Shown: one piece after another, positions 23,047-31,847 of the stretch
How positions within the stretch are numbered: the stretch's first letter is position 1
How the letters are laid out: each line of letters opens with the position of its first letter
NCBI GenBank assembly: GCA_046484325.1
Contig: JAWOJB010000086.1
Span: 1 to 33,469, forward strand
Source: JAWOJB01 sp046484325
GTDB lineage: Bacteria > Actinomycetota > Acidimicrobiia > Spongiisociales > ZC4RG35
Length of the DNA: 33,469 nucleotides
Direction of reading: 5' to 3'
Program-made: the position numbers and the translations under genes
Notes under the pieces: model-generated
What the model was told of the DNA's origin: nothing
Database searches by the model: none
The model's input: only the letters and a program-made list of their open reading frames with translations

Positions 23047-23062
23047 GACAGGTTCATGACAG
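23041..23062 (-). repeat. 11-bp tandem duplication over the LCP start codon
   Basis: GTTCATGACAG occurs twice head to tail (23041-23051, 23052-23062). Each unit carries an ATG on the minus strand. The upstream ATG (23057) opens a four-codon frame, MNLS, whose TGA overlaps the LCP ATG at 23046. The downstream ATG is the only one in the LCP frame. No good ribosome site precedes either. Confidence 0.75.
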
Positions 23063-23144
23063 GATGCGATGGCATGGTGGAGATGGGACGGCGCCGAGGG
23101 ACGCCGGGTTCCCGGATCGCGTAGAGGCTAGCCGGATCGCCGGG

Positions 23145-24314
23145 TCAACCCCGTCGGGACGTGGCGGACCTCGAGGTCCCCGCCGGAGCCGGGACCAGCA
23201 CCAGTCCGACGACGGCGAGTCCGGCGGCCGCCACATAGGGCAGGCCGGCGGCGATGGCGAAGAGAGCTCCACCGAGGATCGGACCGACCACCCTCGCCAG
23301 ACCCCCCGCCGAGTGCTGGATGCCGAGGGCCGCACCGGATCGCTCCCTGGGCGCCGCCCCCGCCACCGCCGACGAGATCGCCGGCATGGCCAGTCCCTGG
23401 CCTGCCGCCACCACCGCCAGCCCCGGCGCCAGGGTCAGCCACCGGGACCCGAGCCCGATGAGGAGGAAGCCGGCGGCGGTGCCCGCCAGGCCGAGCCGGA
23501 TGACGCCCACCTCGCCGAGACGGCGGGTGGCGGGCCCCACCAGGCCGACCTGGGTGGCGACGAGCACGACGCCGAGTGCCGAGAACACGAGTGCCACCAT
23601 CGAGTCGGTGAGGTCGAAACGCGACCGACCGAGGAGGGCGAAGGTCGCCTCGAAGGCACCGAAGGCGGTGACGCCGACGAAGGTGAGCAGCACGAACCTG
23701 ATCACCGCCGGGGGCATCCCCGCCGCACCGGCACGGGAGGGTGCCGCCGAGACCCCCGCCCGCCGGGTCTCCGGGAGGCGAAGCGCCGCCGCCACCAGGT
23801 TGGCGAGCGAGATCCCGGCCGCCACGAAGAACGGCACGGCCGGGCCGAACAGGGCGGCGAGTGCCCCGATCGACGGCCCGATCACGAACCCGAGGCCGTA
23901 GGCGGCACCGAGCAGCCCCATGAGCCTCGGCCGCTCGTGGGCAGGTGCCACGTCCGCGACGGTGGCGCGGGCCACCGCCACGCTGGCGCCCGAGACCCCG
24001 TCGATGATCCTGCCGACGAACAGCATGGTGATCGAGCCGGCCATCCCCAGCACGAGGCTCCCGACCGCCGATCCGGCGATCGTCGCCAGCAGCACGGGAC
24101 GACGACCGACCCGGTCCGAGACACGCCCCCACACCGGTGAGAACAGGAACTGGGCCAGGGAGTACGAGGCGAAGAGCAGTCCGATCGTCAGTGGCGTCGC
24201 CCCGAACGACTCGGCGTACAGGGGGAGCAGCGGCAGGATGATCCCGAAGCCGAGCAGGTCGACGGCCACGGACGTCCACACGGTCCAGAACCCCGCCGGG
24301 GTCCGGCTCGTCAC
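23145..24314 (-). CDS. Major facilitator superfamily exporter (TetA-like)
   Basis: This is a 389-residue, 12-span drug:proton antiporter-type transporter. It has FWTVWTSVAVDLLGFGIILPLLPLYAESFG in span 1, the loop 2-3 signature SPVWGRVSDRVGRRPVLL (MFS motif A, GxxxDRxGRR), DGVSGASVAVARATVADV, and motif C-like GLLGAAYGLGFVIGPSIGALAA in span 5, which marks exporters. The second half repeats the fold (GPATRRLGEVGVIRLGL; GPILGGALFAIAAGLPYV). The GTG at 24314 overlaps the hemY stop (GTGA), so it is the last gene of the heme operon. Export of a porphyrin or heme intermediate is an attractive but untested role; general drug efflux fits the sequence as well. Confidence 0.9.
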   Translation of the reverse strand: MTSRTPAGFWTVWTSVAVDLLGFGIILPLLPLYAESFGATPLTIGLLFASYSLAQFLFSPVWGRVSDRVGRRPVLLATIAGSAVGSLVLGMAGSITMLFVGRIIDGVSGASVAVARATVADVAPAHERPRLMGLLGAAYGLGFVIGPSIGALAALFGPAVPFFVAAGISLANLVAAALRLPETRRAGVSAAPSRAGAAGMPPAVIRFVLLTFVGVTAFGAFEATFALLGRSRFDLTDSMVALVFSALGVVLVATQVGLVGPATRRLGEVGVIRLGLAGTAAGFLLIGLGSRWLTLAPGLAVVAAGQGLAMPAISSAVAGAAPRERSGAALGIQHSAGGLARVVGPILGGALFAIAAGLPYVAAAGLAVVGLVLVPAPAGTSRSATSRRG

Positions 24315-25648
24315 CCCCCGACCCCGGCGATCTCCCCCGCGGTCCGCACCGCGTCCGTGGCGACATGGGCCACGCCCACCCCGCGGTACCCCCACCCGGT
24401 CAGGTGCAGACCCGGGCGGGCGGCACGCAGGCGATCGACCTCCGTCAGCCAGTCGCCGTGACCCACCTCGTACTGGGGGATTCCCGCGGGATGGCGCACG
24501 ACCTCGACGTACGAGACGTCCAGGTCGGACCCGAGCGCCCGCGCCACCTCCGCCCCGATCGTCTCCACCAATCGGGCGTCGTCCCACTCGACCAGCTCGG
24601 GGCGTCGGGCGCCCCCGGCGATGACCTTGGCCAGGGAGTGCCCGGCAGGAGCACGCTCGGGTGCATACGACGACTCGAAGAGGATCCCGAGGGTGACCAT
24701 CCCCGCATCGGGACCGATGAGCGCCCCGAACCCGGCCGGGAGCGGGAACCGGCCGGCGGGACCGCCCAGCCCGAGGACCACCACCGGGGCCGTGACCGCC
24801 CGCCGCAGCACCTCCCCGAGGTCGCCCCCCACGAGGCCCGCCGCCCGGTCCGGGGGAATCGCCAGCACCAGGTGCTCGGCGGTGAGGATCTCCCCGTCCT
24901 CGACGGCCCAGCCGGCCCCGTCCGGGCGAACCGCCGTCACCTGGCGACCCGACCTCAGGCGGTCCCCCAGCCGCGAGACGGCGGCCCGGACCACCCCCTG
25001 CATCCCTCCGACGGGCAGGTGGCCCGTCGGACGGGTCCGCCGCCCACCCGACCTCCGAGATCGGGCACGGCGGAGCCCTCCACGCACGATCGAACCGGCT
25101 TCGTCCTCCAGAGCCGGAAAGAGCGGGAACGACGACCGGGCCGACAGCCTGGTGGGATCGCCGGCGAACACCCCCGAGGCCGCCAACGAGGCGAGCATGC
25201 CGCCGAGGCCCCCACCCAGCCGGCGGCGGAGGAAGGCGTCGAGCGACTCGTCCGGGGTGGCCGGGCGGGACCGGATGAACGGCTCGGCGGCGGCCCGCGC
25301 CTTCGCCGGGAACGGTACGAGCGGCGCCGCCAGCGCCTTCGGGGACGAGGCCAGGGTCACCAGCCGCCCACCGGTGTAGACGTACCGGAGAGCAGCCGCC
25401 GCCTCGGCAGGCAGAACCTCGGCCCCGAGTCGGCCGAGCACGTCCGAGAGGTGGGGGTGGGGCAGGAGCAGGGTGCCGGCGGCCGGCTCGAGCGAGTAGC
25501 CGTCCCGCTGGATCGTTCGGGCGACGCCTCCCGGCAGCGAGGCCTGCTCCAGGACCACCACGTCGTCGACCCCGGCGGCAACCAGCTCCGAGGCGGTGAA
25601 GAGCCCTGCCAGGCCGCCGCCCACGACCACCACTCGATGTGCGCTCAC
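24311..25648 (-). CDS. hemY: Protoporphyrinogen/coproporphyrinogen oxidase, HemY/HemG type
   Basis: This is an FAD flavoprotein of the amine-oxidase-like family that removes six electrons from a porphyrinogen to form the porphyrin. The 445-residue product starts with the FAD dinucleotide fold VVVVGGGLAGLFTASELVAAG (5-25) and VLEQASLPGGVART, and carries YSLEPAAGTLLL (substrate side), VGGMQGVVRAAVSRL and a C-terminal FAD motif LHLTGWGYRGVGVAHVATDAVRTAGEI. The start is GTG at 25648, 9 bases after the hemN stop. In Actinomycetota HemY usually acts on coproporphyrinogen III, whereas the HemF and HemN genes in this operon imply a protoporphyrinogen substrate. The family alone does not settle which. 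Confidence 0.9.
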   Translation of the reverse strand: MSAHRVVVVGGGLAGLFTASELVAAGVDDVVVLEQASLPGGVARTIQRDGYSLEPAAGTLLLPHPHLSDVLGRLGAEVLPAEAAAALRYVYTGGRLVTLASSPKALAAPLVPFPAKARAAAEPFIRSRPATPDESLDAFLRRRLGGGLGGMLASLAASGVFAGDPTRLSARSSFPLFPALEDEAGSIVRGGLRRARSRRSGGRRTRPTGHLPVGGMQGVVRAAVSRLGDRLRSGRQVTAVRPDGAGWAVEDGEILTAEHLVLAIPPDRAAGLVGGDLGEVLRRAVTAPVVVLGLGGPAGRFPLPAGFGALIGPDAGMVTLGILFESSYAPERAPAGHSLAKVIAGGARRPELVEWDDARLVETIGAEVARALGSDLDVSYVEVVRHPAGIPQYEVGHGDWLTEVDRLRAARPGLHLTGWGYRGVGVAHVATDAVRTAGEIAGVGG

Positions 25649-25657
25649 GATCCCACC

Positions 25658-27043
25658 TCAGATGCTCTGGGAGAAGACGGGCCCGTCGCCCGACCGGCGA
25701 CGGGCATGATCGTCGAAGACGGCGGCGAGCCGCCGCACGAACAGCCGACCGAGCTCGGTGGCCCGCACACCGGAGCCGTCGACCTGTGCGATGCCCTCGT
25801 CGACGAGACCCCCCGGCGCGGTGAGCTCTGCGAGCTCTCGGGCGAACACGTCGGCGAAGGCCACGCCGAAGCGCCCGGCAACGTCGGCTGCGGACACCGA
25901 CCCGTTGCACATCAGCTCGGTGATGACGTGCCGGCGAAGCCGGTCGTCGGCGGTCAGGACGTACCCTCGCTCCACCGGCAGCTCGCCCCGATCCACCGAC
26001 CCGTAGTAGGAGGCCAGCCTGCGGTGGTTCTGGGCGTAGGCACCGGCGACGTCGGAGATCCCGCTGGTCCCGAAGGCCACGACCTCGGTACCCCGCTTCG
26101 TCGTGTAGCCCATGAAGTTCCGGGTGAGCGTCCCGTCCCGGGCCGCCCTCGCCAGCTCGTCGTCGGGGAGGGCGAAGTGATCCATCCCGACCCGCTGGTA
26201 CCCGGCCGCCGAGAGCGCCTCGACCAGGAGGGCGAGCAGCGCGAACTTGGTCGCCCGATCCGGGAGCGCCCGTTCATCCATCCTCCGCTGGTGGGGTCGC
26301 ATCCACGGAACCCAGGCGAAGGAGTAGACGGCCAGACGGTCGGGCCGCAGGCGCACCACCTCGTCGAGGGTGGCGGCGAGGCCGGCCTCGTCCTGGCCCG
26401 GGAGCCCGTAGATCAGGTCGAGGTTGACCGATCCGAATCCGAGGTCGCGTGCCTGCCGGTACAGCTCCTCGGTCTGTTCGGCCGTCTGGTGGCGGCCGAT
26501 GAGCTCCTGGACGCCTTCGTCGAGATCCTGCACGCCCAGCGACAGGCGGTTGAAGCCGAGCTCGGCGAGCGTCTCGAGGTGTGCCCGGGTGGTGACCCGG
26601 GGGTCGACTTCGACCGCCACCTCGGCGTCGGCGTCGAGCTCGAAGGATCCGAGGAGGGATCGGTGCAGGGCCGCCAGCGCCTCGGACGGATGATGGGTGG
26701 GCGTCCCCCCGCCCCAGTGGTATTGCACGAGACGGCGGCGATCTCCGAGCCGGCCGGCCACGATGCCCGCCTCGGCCACGACCCGACCCAGATAGGCCTC
26801 CGCCACCTCCGGGTGCCTGGTCACGACGACGTGGCAGGCGCAGAACGAGCACCGCGCCTCGCAGAACGGCAGGTGGACGTAGAGCGAGAGTGCATCGGCG
26901 GGCCGGCTGGAGGCCTCGGCGAGTCGCTCCGCATACTCGGCCGGCCCAACCGCCGGGTGGAACTCGACGGCGGTGGGGTACGAGGTGTACCGGGGACCGG
27001 GCCGATCGTGACGCTCGAGCAGGTCGGGGGTGACGGTGATCAT
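25658..27043 (-). CDS. hemN: Oxygen-independent coproporphyrinogen III oxidase (radical SAM)
   Basis: HemN decarboxylates two propionates of coproporphyrinogen III to vinyl groups with S-adenosylmethionine and no oxygen. The 461-residue product follows E. coli HemN (457) along its full length: GPRYTSYPTAVEF (16-28), LYVHLPFCEARCSFCAC with Cys61, Cys65, Cys68 and Cys70, HWGGGTPTHH, EVDPRVTT, GFNRLSLGVQDLDEGVQ, NLDLIYGLPGQ, GMDHFALPDDELA, RNFMGYTTKRGTE, and a C-terminal HemN domain (CNGSVSAADVAGRFG). The N-terminal PRYTSYPTA and the fourth Cys separate true HemN from the heme chaperone HemW. The ATG overlaps the hemE stop (ATGA). Confidence 0.96.
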   Translation of the reverse strand: MITVTPDLLERHDRPGPRYTSYPTAVEFHPAVGPAEYAERLAEASSRPADALSLYVHLPFCEARCSFCACHVVVTRHPEVAEAYLGRVVAEAGIVAGRLGDRRRLVQYHWGGGTPTHHPSEALAALHRSLLGSFELDADAEVAVEVDPRVTTRAHLETLAELGFNRLSLGVQDLDEGVQELIGRHQTAEQTEELYRQARDLGFGSVNLDLIYGLPGQDEAGLAATLDEVVRLRPDRLAVYSFAWVPWMRPHQRRMDERALPDRATKFALLALLVEALSAAGYQRVGMDHFALPDDELARAARDGTLTRNFMGYTTKRGTEVVAFGTSGISDVAGAYAQNHRRLASYYGSVDRGELPVERGYVLTADDRLRRHVITELMCNGSVSAADVAGRFGVAFADVFARELAELTAPGGLVDEGIAQVDGSGVRATELGRLFVRRLAAVFDDHARRRSGDGPVFSQSI

Positions 27044-28038
27044 GTCCCGGTTCCCCGAACGGCCTCGACGAGCACCGAGACGTGCTCGGGTGGGGTGGAC
27101 GGGTCGATGCCGTGGCCGAGGTTCACGACGTGGCCCGGTCGCCCACCGGTCTGCTCGAGCAGGTCGGCGACCGCCCGGCGGATCGTATCCTCGGGGGCGA
27201 GTAGAACCGCCGGGTCGAGGTTGCCCTGCACGGCCACGTCTCCGAGGCGCCCCCATGCCTCGTCGAGCCGGAGTCGCCAGTCGAGCCCGTAGGCGGTGGC
27301 TCCGACGACCGGGAGGAGGTCGAGGGCGTGATGGGCGTGGGGGCCGAAGTAGATGGTGGGAGCGGGGATTCCCGCCAAGGCCGCGCGGGCAGCGGCCAGG
27401 GCGTACCGATCGAGGTGGTCGCGCGACAGCATCCCGACCCACGAATCGAAGAGCTGGACGGCGTCGGCGCCGGCGTCGACCTGCATGCGGAGATACCGGC
27501 CCATCGCCCTCGCCAGCACCGACAGCGCCTCCATCGCAGCCGACGGGTCTTCCCACAGCGCCCGTCGCACCGCGAGGAACTCCTTCGAGCCGCCTCCCTC
27601 CAGGAGGTAGGCGAGCAGTGTGAACGGGGCTCCGGCAAACCCGATCACGGCGACCTCGTCGGGCACCCGATCCCTGACCAGGCGCACCGTCTCGGCCACG
27701 AAGCCCACGCGGGCCTCGTCGAGCTCTCCGAGGGCGATCACCTCGCCGAGGTCGTGCGGCCGCAACCGGGGACCCGGGTCGAAGGTCATGTCGACGCCCA
27801 TCGCCTCGAGGGGCGTCATGATGTCGGCGAAGATCACCGCTCCGTCCATCCCGAACCGGCGAATCGGCTGGAGGCTGAGCTCGGCGGCCACCGCCGGGGT
27901 GGACACCGCCTCCTGGAAACCGTACCGGGACCGAACCTCCCGGTACTCGGGCAGGTAGCGGCCGGCCTGACGCATCACCCACACCGGCGGGCGGGACAGG
28001 GGCCGGCGGTGGAGCGCCTCGACGAGCGGGCGAGTCAT
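27040..28038 (-). CDS. hemE: Uroporphyrinogen decarboxylase
   Basis: HemE removes the four acetate carboxyls of uroporphyrinogen III to give coproporphyrinogen III, without a cofactor. The 332-residue product has both family signatures: PVWVMRQAGRYLPEYR (18-33) and GFAGAPFTLLAYLLEGGGSK (about 139-158). It also has IFADIMTPLEAMG with the catalytic Asp, and VQLFDSWVGML, YFGPHAHHALDLLP and HVVNLGHGIDPSTPPEHV with the conserved His near the C-terminus. The length is a little short of the usual 340-355. The ATG at 28038 overlaps the hemL stop by four bases and its own stop overlaps the hemN start, so it is translationally coupled on both sides. Confidence 0.97.
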   Translation of the reverse strand: MTRPLVEALHRRPLSRPPVWVMRQAGRYLPEYREVRSRYGFQEAVSTPAVAAELSLQPIRRFGMDGAVIFADIMTPLEAMGVDMTFDPGPRLRPHDLGEVIALGELDEARVGFVAETVRLVRDRVPDEVAVIGFAGAPFTLLAYLLEGGGSKEFLAVRRALWEDPSAAMEALSVLARAMGRYLRMQVDAGADAVQLFDSWVGMLSRDHLDRYALAAARAALAGIPAPTIYFGPHAHHALDLLPVVGATAYGLDWRLRLDEAWGRLGDVAVQGNLDPAVLLAPEDTIRRAVADLLEQTGGRPGHVVNLGHGIDPSTPPEHVSVLVEAVRGTGT

Positions 28039-29309
28039 CCCACCTCCCCGAACGCACCTGCCAGGGCCTCTGCCGCGCCGTCGATCACGCCTTCGTGGTC
28101 CTCCATCAGGAAGAGAGCCTCGAACGGCGACGGTGGGAGCAGCACTCCGCGCCTCAGGGAGGCGCGGAACCATGCGCCGAACCGCTCGCGATCGACCGTG
28201 GCGGCGTCGTCCCACGACCGGACCCGCTCAGGCCCGAAGAACACCGTGAGCATGGCCCCCACTCTTTGGACGCAGCCGGGCAGGCCGGTGGATCGGAGGG
28301 CGGCGGCGAGCCGATCCTCGAGTCGCGCACCCAGAGCCTCCAGCCGGTCGTAGATCTGCGGGTCGCCGGCGAGATGGCGGAGGGTGGCCAACCCGGCGGC
28401 CACCGCCAGCGGGTTCCCGGCGAGGGTTCCCGCCTGATAGACCGGCCCGTCGGGAGCTACCAGTCGCATCAGGTCGGCCCGGCCCCCGTAGGCGGCGGCC
28501 GGGGTACCACCCGCCACCACCTTGCCGAGGCAGGTCAGATCGGGGGTGACCCCGTACCGTTGCTGAGCCCCGCCGAGCGCCACCCGGAACCCGGTCATCA
28601 CCTCGTCGAAGATCAGCACCGAGCCGTCCCGGTCACACAGCCGGCGGAGACCCTCGAGGAACCCCGGCTCGGGCGGCACCACCCCCATGTTGCCGGTGAC
28701 CGGCTCGACGATGATGGCGGCCACGTCCCCGCCGCCGAGGGCATCCTCCACCGAGCCGAGGTCGTTGAACCGGGCGAGTCGAGTGGCGGCCACGGTGGCG
28801 GCGGGTACCCCGGGGCTGTCCGGCTCCCCGAGGGTGGCGGCCCCGCTCCCCGCCCTGACCAGGAAGGGATCGGCGTGGCCGTGGTAACAGCCCTCGAACT
28901 TGACGATCCCCGATCGGCCGGTGGCGGCCCGAGCCACCCGGATCGCCGACGCACACGCCTCGGTGCCCGAGTTCACCATGCGCACGACCTCGATCGACGG
29001 CACGAGCTCGCAGATCAGCTCGGCCAGCTCCACCTCACCGGGTGTGGGCAGGCCATACGAGCTCCCGCTCCGAGCGGCGGCCGCGATCGCCTCCACCACC
29101 TCGCCTCGTGCATGACCGAGGATGATCGCGCCCCACGAGGCGATGAAGTCGACGAGCCGGTCGCCGTCGACGGTCACCAGATGCGGACCTGCCGCCGACA
29201 TCACGAACGGCGGCGTGCCGCCAACCGCGTTGAAGGCGCGTACCGGCGAGTTCACTCCCCCGGGGAGCACGGCGGACGCCCGCTCGAACCACTCCGCCGA
29301 GGACGTCAC
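28035..29309 (-). CDS. hemL: Glutamate-1-semialdehyde 2,1-aminomutase
   Basis: HemL moves the amino group of glutamate-1-semialdehyde to give 5-aminolevulinate, using PLP/PMP. The 424-residue product contains SAEWFERASAVLPGGVNSPVRAFNAVGG (4-31), VNSGTEACASAIRVARAATGR (phosphate site), KFEGCYHGHADPFLV, VEPVTGNMGVVPP, LIFDEVMTGFRVALGGAQ (Asp235) and CLGKVVAGGTPAAAYGG with the Schiff-base Lys263. The VNSGTEA and YHGHAD motifs distinguish it from other class III aminotransferases. The start is GTG at 29309, overlapping the hemB stop (GTGA). With hemA it shows that the cell makes 5-aminolevulinate by the C5 glutamate route. Confidence 0.97.
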   Translation of the reverse strand: MTSSAEWFERASAVLPGGVNSPVRAFNAVGGTPPFVMSAAGPHLVTVDGDRLVDFIASWGAIILGHARGEVVEAIAAAARSGSSYGLPTPGEVELAELICELVPSIEVVRMVNSGTEACASAIRVARAATGRSGIVKFEGCYHGHADPFLVRAGSGAATLGEPDSPGVPAATVAATRLARFNDLGSVEDALGGGDVAAIIVEPVTGNMGVVPPEPGFLEGLRRLCDRDGSVLIFDEVMTGFRVALGGAQQRYGVTPDLTCLGKVVAGGTPAAAYGGRADLMRLVAPDGPVYQAGTLAGNPLAVAAGLATLRHLAGDPQIYDRLEALGARLEDRLAAALRSTGLPGCVQRVGAMLTVFFGPERVRSWDDAATVDRERFGAWFRASLRRGVLLPPSPFEALFLMEDHEGVIDGAAEALAGAFGEVG

Positions 29310-30289
29310 GGGGCCTCCTGCAGCAGTCGTGCGGCGTCGATCGCGAAGTACGTCAGGATCACGCCTGCACCCGCCCTGGCGATCCCGGTGAGCGACTCGA
29401 TCATCGCCCGGTCACCGTCGACCCATCCCCGCTCTGCCGCGGCCCGGATCATCGAGAACTCTCCCGACACCTGATAGGCGGCCACCGGGACGTCGACGGC
29501 CGCACGGACGTCGGCGAGCACGTCGAGGTAGGGCCCGGCCGGCTTCACCATGACCATGTCGGCTCCCTCGGCGAGGTCGAGGGCCACCTCGACGAGCGCC
29601 TCCCGGCGGTTGGGGGGATCCATCTGGTGGGTCCGGCGATCGCCGAAGGCCGGGGTCGACTCGGCCGCCTCGCGAAACGGCCCGTAGAAGGCCGAGGCGT
29701 ACTTGACGGCGTACGAGCAGATGGCCGTGTCGAGGTGACCGCCGCCGTCGAGCGCCGCCCGGATCGCCCCCACCCGACCGTCCATCATGTCCGAGGGGGC
29801 GACGACGTCGACCCCGGCCTCGGCGTAGGCGAGGGCGGCCATGGCGAGCAGCGGGAGGGAACGGTCGTTGTCGATGCGCCCGCCGTCCAGGACCCCGCAG
29901 TGGCCGTGGCTCGTGTACTCGCACAGGCAGACGTCGGCCCACACGACGAGCTCGGGGGCGGCAGCCTTGATCGCCCGGATGCCCTCGGGCACCGGCCCGG
30001 CCGGGTCCCACGCCCCGCTCCCCTCCTCGTCCTTCTCGGATGGGATCCCGAACAGGATCACGCCCCCGACGCCGACAGCCGCAGCCGCCTTTGCCAGGGT
30101 CGTCGCCCGATCGACCGAGAGCTGGGCGTGCCCCGGCATGGAGCCGATCGGCCGCTCGATCCCGCGCCCCGGCACCAGGAACATCGGCAACACCAGGGAG
30201 GCGGGATGGAGCCGGGTCTCGGCCACCATCCTCCGCAGGCCCGGTGTGCGCCGGAGACGGCGGGAGCGGACGGCGGGGAAACCGGTCAT
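29306..30289 (-). CDS. hemB: 5-Aminolevulinate dehydratase (porphobilinogen synthase)
   Basis: HemB condenses two 5-aminolevulinates into porphobilinogen. The 327-residue product has RRLRRTPGLRRMVAETRL at the arm, LVLPMFLVPG, and the Zn-type metal site ADVCLCEYTSHGHCGVL with Cys121, Cys123 and Cys131, so it is predicted to be zinc-dependent rather than the Asp-rich magnesium type. Two active-site lysines are present, Lys196 in SYAVKYASAFYGPFREA and Lys249 in MVMVKPAGPYLD. YQVSGEFSMIRAAAERGW is also typical. The ATG at 30289 overlaps the hemD stop and has a GGAGTGCTCC-type upstream sequence only, so coupling to hemD probably drives its translation. Confidence 0.97.
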   Translation of the reverse strand: MTGFPAVRSRRLRRTPGLRRMVAETRLHPASLVLPMFLVPGRGIERPIGSMPGHAQLSVDRATTLAKAAAAVGVGGVILFGIPSEKDEEGSGAWDPAGPVPEGIRAIKAAAPELVVWADVCLCEYTSHGHCGVLDGGRIDNDRSLPLLAMAALAYAEAGVDVVAPSDMMDGRVGAIRAALDGGGHLDTAICSYAVKYASAFYGPFREAAESTPAFGDRRTHQMDPPNRREALVEVALDLAEGADMVMVKPAGPYLDVLADVRAAVDVPVAAYQVSGEFSMIRAAAERGWVDGDRAMIESLTGIARAGAGVILTYFAIDAARLLQEAP

Positions 30290-30981
30290 GGAGCACTCCT
30301 CTCGGCGAGATGGTCGGCCAGCGCGGCGACGAGCGACGGGAATCCCGAGCGCTCCGCCACGACGTCGGGCGGTCGCCCCGCTGCGACCAGGGCGGCGGCG
30401 GAGCGCCCACCCATGGCCGCCAGCACCAGGCGGTCGAGCGGACGCCCCGAGATCCATCCCGTGACCGCCGAGGGCGACCCGAACAGCGCCGCGGCCACCG
30501 GGTCCGGCCCGGGAGCGACCGGGATGGTCCGGTAGGCGACATCGGAGACGATCCGCGCCCCGGCCGTCACGAGCCGCCGGGCGCCGGTCGGATCCGCCGC
30601 CCGGGCGCGCGGAAACACGATGGTCCTGCCTTCGACCCCGCCGTCGATCAGCCGGTCGACGAGCACCTCGGCACCGGCTTCGCCGGCGAGCTCCACCCGG
30701 CCACCTGCCGACCGCACCGCGTCGGCGGTCGCCTCGCCGACGGCCGCCACCGGAGCCCGGGGCATGCCGCCCTCCGGCCACAGGAGGCGCACGGCCCTGG
30801 GCGAGGTCACGAGGATCAGATCGGCGGAGGCCGCCGCCTCCCGGAGGCCGGCGAGCACCCGCGGAGGCGCCGGCTCGATCCGGATGCAGGGAAGGGCCAC
30901 CGGCGTGAGCCCGGCGCCGGCGACGAGCCCGGCCACCCGGCCAACCCCGTCGGCGCTCGTGGTGACGGCGACCCTCACCAT
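30286..30981 (-). CDS. hemD: Uroporphyrinogen-III synthase
   Basis: HemD closes hydroxymethylbilane with inversion of ring D to form uroporphyrinogen III. The family is poorly conserved, and identification here rests on fold pattern plus position: the 231-residue product starts VRVAVTTSADGVGRVAGLVAGAGLTPVALPCIRI, then ADLILVTSPRAVRLLW, PVAAVGEATADAVRSAGG and FPRARAADPTGARRLVTAGARIVSDVAYRTIPV. The C-terminal part carries AMGGRSAAALVAAGRPPDVV, where a Ser/Thr-rich SPSAV.. segment is the usual second-domain landmark. It overlaps hemC by seven bases and hemB by four. In many actinobacteria hemD is fused to a methyltransferase (SUMT); here it stands alone. Confidence 0.88.
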   Translation of the reverse strand: MVRVAVTTSADGVGRVAGLVAGAGLTPVALPCIRIEPAPPRVLAGLREAAASADLILVTSPRAVRLLWPEGGMPRAPVAAVGEATADAVRSAGGRVELAGEAGAEVLVDRLIDGGVEGRTIVFPRARAADPTGARRLVTAGARIVSDVAYRTIPVAPGPDPVAAALFGSPSAVTGWISGRPLDRLVLAAMGGRSAAALVAAGRPPDVVAERSGFPSLVAALADHLAERSAP

Positions 30982-31847
30982 GTGCCACCACCGGCGGCGA
31001 GGGCGCGGGACAGGAGATCGGCGGCCTGCTCGGGATCGGCTCCCAGCACCTCCGCCCTACGAGGCCCCCATTCGTCCGCCACGAACCCGGTGAGGCGGAT
31101 GTGGTCGCCCTCGACCTCGCCCAAGGCCCCGAGGGCCGACCGGCATCCCGCCCCGGTGATCCCGAGCAAGCGCCGCTCGGCACCCACGGATGCGACCGTG
31201 GCGGGATCCACGAGGACCTCGGCCAGCCGGGCCGCCCGACTGCCGGCAAGCGCCTCGATCGCCAGCGCACCCTGGGCCGGGGCCGGCACCATCTCCTCGA
31301 GCGAGAACCGGTGGTGGAAGTCGCCGTTCCGCCCGAGGCGCTCCAGCCCGGCCTCGGCCAGGACCACTGCGCCTACCTCGCCCCTCGTCACCAGCCCGAG
31401 GCGGGTGTCGACGTTGCCCCGAACTGGCACGATGGCGACGTCGGGGCGAAGGCGGGCGAGCTGGGCCGCCCGTCGGGGGCTGCCGGTGCCCACCCGGGCA
31501 CCCGTTGGAAGGGCGGCGAGGTTGGCCCCGCAGAGGACGTCCCACACCGGCCCCCTCACCGGATGGAACTGGGTCAACTCGGAAGGCCCCAGCACCGGGA
31601 GGTCCTTGGCCGAGTGCACGGCGAGGTCCGCCCGACCCTCGACGACCGCCCGCTGCACCGCCCGGACGAATGCCCCGACCTCGGTGAGCGACGTGACCGG
31701 GCTGGTCCGGTCTTCGTCGCCGCTCGTGCGGACCGGCACGAGTCGGGTGGTCAGATCGGGATGGGCGCCCCGCAGGCAGGCTGCCACCTGCTCGGCCTGG
31801 GCGGTGGCCAGCGCCGACGACCGGGTGGCGATCCGCAGCTCATCCAC
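30975..31847 (-). CDS. hemC: Hydroxymethylbilane synthase (porphobilinogen deaminase)
   Basis: HemC polymerises four porphobilinogens into hydroxymethylbilane on a dipyrromethane cofactor. The 290-residue product has IATRSSALATAQAEQVA (6-22), HSAKDLP with catalytic Asp82, GTGSPRRAAQLARLRPD, PVRGNVDTRL, LAEAGLERLG, PAPAQGALAIEA and the cofactor-attachment Cys235 in TGAGCRSALG. The start is GTG at 31847, inside the last codons of hemA (8-base overlap). The length is slightly below the usual 310. The C-terminus ends soon after the cofactor-domain, which is common in this family. Confidence 0.96.
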   Translation of the reverse strand: MDELRIATRSSALATAQAEQVAACLRGAHPDLTTRLVPVRTSGDEDRTSPVTSLTEVGAFVRAVQRAVVEGRADLAVHSAKDLPVLGPSELTQFHPVRGPVWDVLCGANLAALPTGARVGTGSPRRAAQLARLRPDVAIVPVRGNVDTRLGLVTRGEVGAVVLAEAGLERLGRNGDFHHRFSLEEMVPAPAQGALAIEALAGSRAARLAEVLVDPATVASVGAERRLLGITGAGCRSALGALGEVEGDHIRLTGFVADEWGPRRAEVLGADPEQAADLLSRALAAGGGTW

